The notes beneath the pieces are model-generated. The model saw only the letters and a list, made by a program, of their open reading frames with translations. It had not been told where the DNA came from and ran no database searches. 64,000 bases of DNA from assembly GCA_033961575.1 (NCBI GenBank), contig CM066730.1, positions 116,711,523-116,775,522 on the forward strand, read 5' to 3'. The translations under genes were made by a program, and so were the position numbers. This DNA comes from Aselliscus stoliczkanus (taxonomy: Eukaryota; Chordata; Mammalia; Chiroptera; Hipposideridae). Below are positions 54,661-64,000 of the stretch, one piece after another (position 1 is the first letter of the stretch; each line of letters starts with the position of its first letter).

Positions 54661-55260
54661 TTAGTCAGGGTTCTCCAAAGAAATCGAACCAATAGGACAT
54701 ATATATAGGTATACAGAGGGTGCCAAAAAAATGTATATATACATTTTAAGAAAAGGAAAAAAAACTATTAAAATTGTAATACTCAATATATACCAATAAC
54801 AAAAGATGAATATAAGTCATTTGTGTACACTTTTTTTTGGCACCCTCGATATATGAGGATATTTATTATAGGAATTGGCTCATGGGATCACAGAGGCCAG
54901 GAAGGCTCTGTCATCTATAAGCTGGAGAGCCTGGAAAGCTGGTGCTATAGTCTAGTCTGAGACTGAAGGTCTGAGAACCAGAAGCACTGATGCCCGAGAG
55001 CGGGAGAAAAATACATGTCATAGCTCAAGCAACAGGACAAATTCTCCCTCCTGCCTTTCTGTTTGATTTAGGCCCTCAATGTATCACATGATGCCCACCC
55101 ACATTGGTGAGGGTGGTCTTTACTCAGTCTACTGATTCAAATGCTAATCTCTTCCAGAAACACCCTCACAGACACACTCAATAATGTTTTACCAGCTATC
55201 TGGGTATCCTTTAACCCAGTCAAGTTGACATGTAAAATTAATTATTGTACCAACCATCAG
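54661..55260. mobile_element. Dispersed mammalian repeat beginning TTAGTCAGGGTTCTCCA, interrupted
   Basis: TTAGTCAGGGTTCTCCAAAG, AGGAATTGGCTCATGGGATC, GATGCCCACCCACATTGGTG, CAGTCAAGTTGACATGTAAA: phrases of a very common old mammalian repeat whose family name I cannot assign safely. Split by the mariner element at 54714-54849. Confidence 0.65.
54714..54849. mobile_element. Non-autonomous mariner element (MITE)
   Basis: About 136 bp with long inverted repeats: CAGAGGGTGCCAAAAAAATG at left and TTTTTTTTGGCACCCTCGA at right, flanked by TA. It sits in an AT-rich spot of an older repeat. Confidence 0.9.
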
Positions 55261-56279
55261 GAAATTGGCATTGCTACAACACTATGGTCCCATCCACAGA
55301 GCCCATTCCAATTTCATTATTTGTCTCCCAGATGTCTTTTTTTTCCCTGTCTGATTTAGGATCCATGTTAAATTTTTTTGTCATGTCTCTTCTGAAATGG
55401 TTCCTCAGATGTGCCGTTCCTAAAAATCTCTGCAGTCATACAGGTCTTAGAGTACAGGTCTTACACCCTGCAGGATGACTCAGCCTGAGTCGAGCAGGCA
55501 TTTCTTCAGAACCAGACTCATGTTATGTGTTCTTGGCAGGAATACACACTCTGCTCTTCTCAGCACGTCCCTTTAGATGGTACAAAATGTCAACCTGTCC
55601 CACCACTGGAATATTGGTGTTGGTCACCTGGCTATGTTGGTGCCCATCAGAGCTTCCCACTTTAAATTGATCATTTTTCCCTTTGAAATTTACTGGTATT
55701 TGTGGGGAAGTATTATAAGATTATGCTAATAGCCTCTTCCTTTATTCAACCTCCACCTACAGACTTATTATTTATTGATGACTTCTGCCTGAATCATCCA
55801 CCTCTGTGAAGGCTGCCAAATGGTGATCCTTTATTTCTGTCACTCCTACATTTATTGGCTGGCATTATACTATAAGCTAGAACTTTTATTCCCTCTCAAG
55901 TATTTATTGACTTATATTAGGAAGTATTCCTGGAGTCCTTTTGTATCCAATATGTTGAAATCTGTTACTAGCACTATTTATTTTGATGCTCAATTTGTCC
56001 TTGTCTGGCCAGTGTGAACCCCTTTGAGGTGGTTCCTGTGTCCTTTTGACATCATTTCTGGTGTCACATGCATGATATTCCAGGCTCTTCTTGTACTTCC
56101 CCTGACTTAGTTGGTCCTCCCTTTTGGTAGAGAAAGGCATTTAGAAACTAAGTTATGGCAGATTGATACGCTCATTGTTACTGGGGTGTCATTGCTTTAG
56201 ATCTCTGAGAGTACAGAGCTAGGAAATACATGTATATAAACATATACATTTATAAATTTTTGTATATTAAGCTGTGTAT

Positions 56280-56900
56280 TATAAAACCATGTGTTCATAC
56301 TAATACCTTCAATTCCAATCCAATACCCAGGGTTAATTCTATTCTTTTCCCTTTATTTCTTTGTACATACATATCTTCTCTGGTAGTTAGAAACTTGACT
56401 CCCATTACCTTTAATATTTTTAGCTATTTGCTTAAAGTAGCCCTTCCCTCTACCACAAAGACCATCCTATCTTTTTTCCCACTGCCCCTCGTCCTTGGCT
56501 ACCAGGCTGCTAGCCCATGGGTCTTTGTAGCTTCATTCTTAGCCTCCAGTCCCTCCGGTTCACTACTCTGTGTGGCCTCCCAACCACAGCCTAAGCCTCT
56601 GTGCAGCTCCCCAAACTCTGTCTCATGTTGCATTCTCAGCCCCATGCTTATCCCTCAATCCTGGGGAGGGAAGAAAAAAAGAGGGCAAAGGAAGGGAGAA
56701 GATGGGGATGGAAAGAAGGCAAAAGTAGAAATAGCATATACATTTTTAAAGTTTTTGATATATATTGCCAAATTGCCCTCCCAAAAAGTTGTACCAATGA
56801 ACACTCTCACCAGCATGTTTTGAGGGTGCCATTTTCCCCATACCCTTGCCAACATTGAATTTTATCCATGTGTTTAAGTGTTGTCAATCTGATAACATTT
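56280..56900 (-). mobile_element. Old antisense L1 3' end-like sequence
   Basis: ATATATTGCCAAATTGCCCT, GAACACTCTCACCAGCATG and CATACCCTTGCCAACATTGA are old L1M 3'-UTR phrases. The 197-aa open frame at 56230-56823 overlaps it and is not a gene. Confidence 0.55.
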
Positions 56901-56980
56901 CACTTTTGTCTCTATTACAGCTCAAGCCATACTCAATCCTGTGTTATACTTTTTTCTGTGTCTCATCTTACCTTTGAGAT

Positions 56981-57187
56981 CAGGGTTTCTCCACCTTGGC
57001 ACCATTGACATTTGGACAATTCTTTGTTGTGGGGCTGTCCTGTGCATTGTGGCATGTGTAGCAGTATCCGTGGCTCTACCCACTATATGCCAGCAGCACC
57101 CCCCAGTTATGTCTACCACAAATACCTCCAGATATTGGGAGATGTCCCCGGGGAAGTGGAGGATTAGTCCTGGCTGAGTACCAGCTG
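56981..57187. mobile_element. MER20 (hAT-Charlie) DNA transposon
   Basis: CAGGGTTTCTCCACCTTGGC, AATTCTTTGTTGTGGGGCTG, CTATATGCCAGCAGCACCCC and GATATTGGGAGATGTCCCC match MER20 along its length. MER20 copies have been reported as regulatory elements in some tissues, but nothing here shows that role. Confidence 0.85.
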
Positions 57188-57989
57188 CTCTAGATTATGA
57201 GTTTCCTGAGGGTATTTTACATCTTTACATGTGTTTCTGTACATCTGTCTTTCTCCTGAATATAGTGAACAGTGGGGAAATGTGACCTGGACAGGGAGGA
57301 GAGGAATCAGTGGTTGGGTAGAATCCACTATAATGGGACCAGTGCAACTTGCCCATTAGGTGTATGCAACTCTCCACTTAATGCAAATTCTGTGAAAAGC
57401 CAACAGAGGAAAAGGAAAAGGAATGTGAGCAAGGTTAATGTCCATGGATTGCTGCCAGGTCATTCCTAGTGTTTCTCAGTTAATGTCCAATCAGGTTTCT
57501 TATAGGCACGAAAAGAAGTTTGTGGCCTCCTTTAATGGGTAGACTCTATTTGGTTAATGGAAAAAGTAAAAAGCTTTAGGAGAAGGTGTTTCTTTGGTTA
57601 CATGGTCAGTGGGTTAGAAGTAAACCGGGTTCCTTGCTCTTCTGATCTTTCTCTGAAACAGGCAAACTGCCTAATCATTGCTATTTTTCTATCCTGTATT
57701 TAGAGTTTTATTCTGTCATTTTCATTTGATTATATGGACTTTTTCCCCATAAACTCTTGTCAAAAAGTTCTAAGTAGAAATGCACTTACAAATGTTTATT
57801 GACATTTACCACAATCATATTACATTTCTTCTAGAATCAGTAAATGTTAGTAAAAGGCATTAATGTCATTATAGAGGACAAATCTGCATATTTCATCTCT
57901 CATGGAGACATACAATTTAAAAAAGGCTCCAAAGCTCAGTATGGTGTAAAGAGCCCAGGGCCAGAATGATGAGAGCTGATTAGAGTAAA

Positions 57990-58110
57990 TTAGTCTCTCC
58001 CAGTTTTAGTTTTCTTCTCTGTAAAATGGAGAATGCTATACTGCCCATTCATCATGGGAGTAAATGCGAAAGGAGATGTGAACTCACTTTGAAAATTGTT
58101 CAGAGGTTTA
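57990..58110 (+). mobile_element. MIR-like fragment
   Basis: CTTCTCTGTAAAATGGAGAA and surrounding sequence match the MIR 3' part. Confidence 0.55.
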
Positions 58111-58604
58111 TCAGTGAATATATTTTGATGGATTACTCTAAGATCCATATAGAGTGAGTGGTCTAGAGTAAGTATGATAATAGAATTGGAAGGTTTTCAA
58201 CCCAGCTGGCTGAACTCCCCTTACACATATTCATCTGGGACTGAATGGTTTCAGTGGTAGTGAGAAATGCCAGCTAGTGATTCTGGACAGGGTGGTAGAG
58301 GGGAGAAGGCACCTAGGCTTTGGGGTTGTTATGCCAGGACCCACCTAGCCTGAGGCAGGGGTTTCCCTCTGTTGGGATTCCCTGGTAATCTCCGTTGGGA
58401 CCGCTTATCTCCCACCTCTTGGGAACAGGCTGCCCTGTTGCTTACTAGACTTGTCTGACTCCTCTGCACCTAGAAGTGGGTCGAGGGCTTTACGTTGGCT
58501 ATGTCATTCACTTTGTCTGAATAGCCCAACACGTTAAAGTTTGTCTCCCTTTTACAACAGAAAAAATTGAATCTCAAAGAGGTTAAGTAACTTTCCTCAG
58601 GCCC

Positions 58605-58800
58605 AACTGATAATAGCAGTAATGAAATTAACACTGTGTCAAGGCTATTCTAAGCACCTTATTTAAATCTCCCAACAGCCTTGGGAAGAAGGTACTGTTA
58701 TTACTCCATTTTATAGATGAGGACATTAAGGCACAGAGACGTTAACTAACTTGATGGTAAGAAAGGCTTCAAACTCAGGCTAGCTACCTCCAGAGGCCAT
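58605..58800 (-). mobile_element. MIR SINE fossil, antisense
   Basis: GTCAAGGCTATTCTAAGCAC, CTCCATTTTATAGATGAGGA and AAGGCACAGAGACGTTAAC match antisense MIR. Confidence 0.72.
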
Positions 58801-58814
58801 GCTTTGTTCTCGTG

Positions 58815-59720
58815 TGTATATCCAGTTTCTCAAACATGATTTGTTGAAGAAACTTTCTTTTGCCTATTGTATATTCTTGACACTTTTGCTGAAGATCAGT
58901 TGATTGTATATGCATGGGTTTATTTCTGGGTTCTCTCTTTTGTTCCATTGGTCTATATGTCTGTCATTATGCCAGTACCATTCTGTTTTGATTTCCGTGA
59001 ATTTGTAATATGTTTTGAAATCAGGAAGTATGAGACCTCCAAATTTGTTCTTCTTTCTCAAAATTGTTTTGGCTATTTGGGATCTTTTGTGGTTCTATAT
59101 GAATTTTAGATATTTTTTCTATTTCTGTAAAAAAAAAAATGCCTTGGGATTTTGATAGGGATTGCTCTGAACCTGTAAATAACTTTGGGTAGTAAGAACA
59201 TTTTAACAATATTAAGTCTTCCAATCCATGAGTACAGTATGTCTTTCCATTTATTTGTGTCTTTTTAAATTTCTTTCATCAATGTTTTGTAGTTCTCAGT
59301 GTACAATTCACCTCCTTGGTTAAGTTTATTCCTAGGTAATTTTTTTTTTGATACTGCTGTATATAGGATTTTCTTAATTTCCTTTTTGGATTGTTTTTGT
59401 TAGTGTATAGAAATGCAACTGATTTTTGTATGTTAATTTTATACCCTGAAACTGTTGTATACTGATTTCATTTATTAGTTCTAACAAAGGTTTTTTTGTT
59501 CAGTCTTCGGGTTTTCCTGCATATAAGATCATGTTGTCTGTGAACAGATGTAGTTTTACTTTTTCTTTTCTGAATTGGATACCTTTTATATCTTTGTCCT
59601 AATTGTTCTGGCTAGGAGTTCCAGTACTATGTTGAATAGAAGTAGCCAGGGTGTGTATCCTTGCCTTGCTCCTGATCTTAGAGGGAAAGCTTTCACTGTT
59701 GAGTATCATCTAGGTGGGGG
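58815..59720 (-). mobile_element. Antisense L1 ORF2 fragment
   Basis: About 0.9 kb. The minus-strand frame at 58864-59061 reads [19 protein letters not shown]..., the L1 ORF2 C-terminal region, followed upstream by reverse transcriptase sequence (CTTGCCTTGCTCCTGATCTT antisense). Less decayed than the block at 38 kb but with broken frames. Confidence 0.88.
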
Positions 59721-60109
59721 TTTGGCAGGTGGGGGCTGGGGGCGTGTTCCTTAACCACCCTGCTCACCTGTTTACTTCTAATATTTGAACGCAAACCCCA
59801 AAGCCTGTGTTCTGCCACTCCATGTTGTCTGGTCTCTCCCTCCTCACCCCTTTCTCCACTCCTTTCTTCCTGCTTTGTTTTCAGCAGTAGAGGAGGGGAG
59901 TGGCAATATCTTAAGCTTAGTCACTGTGGCACTGGGCCCATACGCAGGCAGGGAGAAAGTCATCCCTGGACTGTCGTTATTTTAGTGTAGGCGTAGGATG
60001 ACTTTGTTATCGGTCCTTGTTACATGGAGGTGTTAGAACATGAACAGTTAAACTTCCCAAATGGTAGCTGTATATTCCCTTGATTTAAAAAAAAAAAAAT
60101 TCGAGTTAT

Positions 60110-60320
60110 TTAACTTTATTGGGAAGTACTATCTACCATTTGTTGAATACTTCCTAGGTGCTATGCCTCTTGCTAAGCTTTTTATACACATAAATTTAGT
60201 TTAATCCTCTCAATCGTCCAATATGGTAGTCATAGTTACTGTGCCATTTTTAAAAAGGAAAAGGCTCTGCGGGGTCAGCTGTGTGAGAGTCATTGCTGAA
60301 GGTGGTGAACTGCCACCTGA
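60110..60320 (-). mobile_element. MIR-like fragment, antisense
   Basis: CATTTGTTGAATACTTCCTA, GTGCTATGCCTCTTGCTAAG and TTAGTTTAATCCTCTCAATC match antisense MIR. Confidence 0.65.
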
Positions 60321-60547
60321 CTCAGGCCCAGCTGACACCAAAGGCCTGCTCCTTTCCCTTCACTACCCGGCCCCTCCTTGGTATGTGTCACACCCTCCAT
60401 GCTTTCCTTGAAAGGGTTTAGTTTCCCAGAACTCCACAGGTCTTCCTTGCTCTAACCTCTGTTTGAAATACCCATGCTAAAATGTTCACCTATTTTTCTG
60501 TTCTGACCAAGAAACATTCATTATGCAACGCAGGAACGCAAATATGA

Positions 60548-60740
60548 AACACACACACACACGCACACACACACTCACACATGCACACTCATGCACACGC
60601 ACACTCACACGCGCGCACACGCACATGCACACTCACGCGCACACATTCACTCTCGCACACACGCACACACTCGCACACACACTCACGCACACATGCACAC
60701 ACACTCACACACATGCGCGCGCGCGCACGCATACCCACAC
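60548..60740. repeat. Long alternating purine-pyrimidine tract (CA/TG with CGCG)
   Basis: About 190 bp of CA-rich sequence with CGCGCGCGCG around 60717-60728. His/Thr frames across it are artefacts. Confidence 0.95.
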
Positions 60741-62899
60741 TCAGAAGGATGGGAGATGTGCAGCAGCAGGTGCCTAAAAACGAAGAAGCCCTGCTGAGCA
60801 GGAATGGTTCCGACCGCCCTGCCCTGGCTGTGGAGTCCCTCTTCAGGGTCTGGTCAGTCCCTGTGGTTGGTCCCTGCTTCTGCTCTTAGGCAGAAGCCTC
60901 CCAGGGGCCCTGACTTTGACTCTGTCCTCTGGAGAGTTCCTCCTTGTCCGTTACCCTCTGGGGTCATATCTGAAATGGGTGTTGGAAAGTGTGTGCTCCT
61001 TGGAGGGAGAATGAACATGGGCCTCTCCAGGCTAAGATGTGGGTGGCTTCCATGGCAATGTAATTCCTTAAAAAGTTCATAGGTTTCTTTCTGGTCTGTT
61101 TGCTTCTAATCCATTCCACTTGCCAATTACCAAATCCAGATTCTGCTCTGGACCAAGTTCTTGAGCACGCCTTATTTCTCAACTGCTGTGCTCGGCCCAC
61201 CTCTCTCCCCCTTTAGTGTCCTCTGCCTTCAGGTCCTCTAAACCATGGATGGGAAGGTGCACCCTTCCTCTGATCTTGATAGTAGGCCTGTTTTTCTTGG
61301 TTCCACTGCAACTTCTTACTGAGAGGCCTATGAAAGACGGTGAGCCTCTATTTTCTGCTCTCTGTAGTTACAGAAGCACTTAGCCCTTCTAATCCTCCAA
61401 GGCCCCCAGTTTCTGGTTGCTGTCTATTCTTTTCTGCTCTTGCTTACAGACTTACAAACAGTTCTTGCCTGAGCCCATCTCTTTCTTGCAATGCCTTGCT
61501 GAAAGCTGCATGGAGCAGCCAATAGACACTCACGTTCTGTTTCCTTCCAACACCTTCACCTAGAGCTACAGGCTTCTTAGGCAAAGAGGTCCCCAAACAC
61601 AGTGACTTGAATAAAACAGAAGTTTATTTTTCTCTTGTTAGCAGTCCTGAGATGAGGGGTTCAGGTTCGAAGGGTTCCTTACATCTTGTTTCTCCACCAT
61701 CCACAAAAGCAGTGCTTCTCAAACTCTCATTGTTTACAGACTGGTTTTCTTTATTTCCGATGTGCCAAAGACCCACACTTCCAGTTTATACTCCACGGAT
61801 CATGTACTTGTATTTCACACAATGTCAAATTACTGGAAGCATTTCTAAGTGCTTATTGGCAGTTTCTGTACTTATCTCCTCATTGATGGAAACTAGTTTG
61901 TGCACTGCTTTGACTCATGCTTCTAGGGCTTTGCCTGGTCTGAGTGATTGACGCTCGATCACAGGCCCGTTTTGTGTTCCAACTTGCAGGAAGACAAAAG
62001 AGCACGGAGCAGGGCATTCCGTGTTTTAGAGCTAACCTGGAAATAGCAAGCTTTATGGGTGCTCACATTCCATTGGCAAGAACTCAGTCACGTGGTCACT
62101 AGCTACAAGGAGGCTGGAAAATGGAGTGTATTAATCCATAGGAAAAGGAAAAAACAATTTAGTAGTCCATGCCATTGAACATAAAGCTAAATAATGATAC
62201 AAAAAATAATCACAGGAGAAGTTGCAGGGCCATATACCATTTTGAATGCGTCAGAAGAATGGCTGTGAGTTCAGCGCCACACCACACAGAGGTGGACTTT
62301 TTAGAAAATGGGAGTCTGGGGCCCTGCTGGACCTTTTATTCAGCCAGAGGTTCAGAGGCTGGTTGTGTGGTGAGATTAACAAGGGAAAGTTCCCATGAAA
62401 AAAAGTCTGAGAACCATTCTCAGGTGGATGTCCAGGCACTAAATATCCAGATGTGGAGCCGAGTTAGAATCCAAAAGCCTGTATCCAGAGTACTGGGGTG
62501 ACAGCATCTCCGAAGGCCTAGCTCTCTACAGTAGTCAAGACTCCGTGGGCACTGAGGAAGGGGGTCCCAAGAGTCTACTCTGAGCCAAAGCAAAGCACTA
62601 GGGAGAGGGGGAACTAAATAAAGGTCCTGCCCGTGGGAGTGGGTTGCAGCCTCTCCAATTCCAAACCCCTCTGCCAGCTATAAATGCTGTGCTGCAAACA
62701 ATGAGTGAGGCCTGAGGCCAACATCATCTTAGTCCCCTGCATTAAAAACCTGATGTTTAAATTTGAAACCTCATTCCTTCTGGTGGCCTCATCAGCTTCA
62801 ACAGCTGAACTGAGGGAGACTGAGAGTTCCAACCTGCACGCGGCTCCCCTCATGGAGACTTGTTTCTTGTTTATTTTGAAGGCAGCGTAGGAGCTTAGC

Positions 62900-62900
<1 letters not shown>

Positions 62901-62962
<62 letters not shown>
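62901..62962. repeat. (GA)n microsatellite
   Basis: About 30 uninterrupted GA units. Frames with Ser/Leu runs on the minus strand are artefacts. Confidence 0.97.
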
Positions 62963-62966
<4 letters not shown>

Positions 62967-63480
62967 GTGAGAGGTGTCAGGGCTTGAGATAATGATTTGC
63001 AAGTCATCCACGGAGAGGAAATCATTAGGCAATAGTAGTTTTAGCGCAAGCGAGTTAAAAGGTAGAAAAAGAGAGGGCTGAGAATGGAGTCTAGGAGTGT
63101 GCACATCTCAAGACTGATGGAAGAACAGGAGACAGAAATACTGAGCACAACGGGCTAAGAACCAGGAGAAGGTAGGGCCGCAGAAGCTTGGGAGGGGAGT
63201 TTCCAGAAGGGAATAACTATTTTCAACTTCCACCGTGAACCCAGAGAAAAAGAGGACTGGAAACTGGATTGGGGAATTATTCAATTAAATTGACCACATT
63301 TTTATTGTGTGCCCATTACAACCAAGGTTCTGTGTTTATGTTTCAAAGAACAGGGAGGCAGAAGGATACCAGCTCTGCTCTCAACAGATTTAAAAGTGAG
63401 CTTATATGCCACATAAATATTTAATAAAGTATGTTGAATTCCATAGGAGAGGTCCCAAGAATTTGTCAGCCAAGTTTCTT

Positions 63481-63627
63481 TCTTTTTTTTTTTTTAAATT
63501 AGTTTGTTGGGGTGACAATTGTTAGCAAAGTTACATAGATTTAAGATGTACAATTCTGTAATTCATCATCTATATATTACATTGTGTGTTCACCACCCAG
63601 AGTCAGTTCTCCTTCCATCACCATATA
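63481..63627 (-). mobile_element. 5'-truncated L1 insertion (3' UTR only), antisense
   Basis: Poly(T) then GTTGGGGTGACAATTGTTAG, CATTGTGTGTTCACCACCCA and TTCTCCTTCCATCACCATAT, the 3' UTR of laurasiatherian L1. Target duplication TTTGTCAGCCAAGTTTCTT (63462) and TTTGTCAGCCAAATTTCTT (63628). A short dead-on-arrival copy. Confidence 0.9.
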
Positions 63628-64000
63628 TTTGTCAGCCAAATTTCTTGAAAGAGTAGGCTGTGTTTTTTTTCTGTTTCCATATCAGCCAAACATTGTTCAG
63701 TCCAGTGTGACCAGGTTTCTGTCTTCTGCTTCCAACCAGCTAACTTCTAACCAGCCCACCGACCCATGAACCAACTATCGGTTGTGCATGACCTACATCC
63801 CCTAATTGTCACCAGGTGCGCACACATGAGTAATAAAGTCTCCTAACCCTTAGGAAGCTCTCTATCTGGTGGTCAAAGCAGACACTGAGGCAGAGAATGC
63901 TTCTACCATGCAGAATCAGGGGGTTCCCCTCTCACCCAGGGACTGAAAGAGAGTCTGAATCTAGGAAATAAAAAGCCACTCTAGGAGAATCCATGTATGC

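Larger units (their letters stand above)
50265..64000 (+). other. LPAR3: Inferred LPAR3 intron 1 (continues beyond window)
   Basis: No coding exon of a lysophosphatidic acid receptor is seen: none of the frames shows seven-helix GPCR sequence. Content is CA and GA microsatellites, MIR copies (52365, 52960, 57990, 58605, 60110), a mariner element inside an older repeat (54661-55260), MER20, antisense L1 pieces and nothing recognisable in 50700-51950, 53170-54650, 60750-62890 and 63650-64000. Confidence 0.5.

Noticed and set aside
56230..56823. Longest single frame, 197 aa
   Set aside because: It overlaps old L1-like sequence, has low complexity and no recognisable domain.
60523..60797. His/Thr-rich frames
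   Set aside because: Translations of a CA-rich microsatellite.
51000..64000. Search for an LPAR3 coding exon
   Set aside because: No frame with seven-helix receptor sequence or the LPAR3 N-terminus is present.
1..64000. CRISPR arrays, operons, tRNA or rRNA genes
   Set aside because: None seen; the tRNA-like segments are SINE heads with poly(A) tails and target duplications.

Overview
This is mammalian nuclear DNA: widely spaced exons with GT/AG-type borders, MIR, L2 and L1 fossils, microsatellites and one CpG island. The youngest repeats are tRNA-derived SINEs with a GGCCGGCCGAGTGG-type head and a tail ending in AATAAAATCT plus poly(A), together with small mariner elements. From memory these SINEs resemble those of rhinolophoid bats (Rhin-1-like), so I infer a bat, probably Rhinolophoidea. 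I could not run a repeat search to confirm this.

Left part (70-22534, + strand): the 3' two thirds of MCOLN2 (TRPML2, mucolipin-2), an endolysosomal cation channel of the TRP superfamily. Nine coding exons are joined in frame by eight introns. They encode 349 residues, from the end of the luminal polycystin-mucolipin domain through S2-S6, the NGDD selectivity filter and the cytosolic tail, to a stop at 22532-22534. With the roughly 217 residues expected from upstream exons this gives 566, the human length as I remember it. The most notable point in the gene is a GC-AG intron after the first exon of the window. One intron is only 105 bp.

Middle part (about 22.5-49.8 kb): intergenic and gene-poor. 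It holds the MCOLN2 3' UTR, several insertions of the young SINE families, a large block of antisense L1 remnants (about 35-40.6 kb), scattered MIR copies, a probable retroviral LTR remnant (about 47.26-48.12 kb) and two notable inverted repeats at 24.05 and 25.17 kb.

Right part (about 49.8-64 kb): a CpG island (about 49.9-50.69 kb) with a strong splice donor at 50265. From the known mammalian order MCOLN3-MCOLN2-LPAR3, all in the same direction, I infer that this is the promoter and non-coding first exon of LPAR3 (lysophosphatidic acid receptor 3). The rest of the window would be the start of its first intron. No LPAR3 coding exon is present.

I see no CRISPR array, operon, functional RNA gene or undescribed protein system. 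The items worth a second look are the GC splice donor, the SINE architecture, the mariner copies, the structured inverted repeats and the LPAR3 promoter assignment. Human and family comparisons are from memory, not from alignment.
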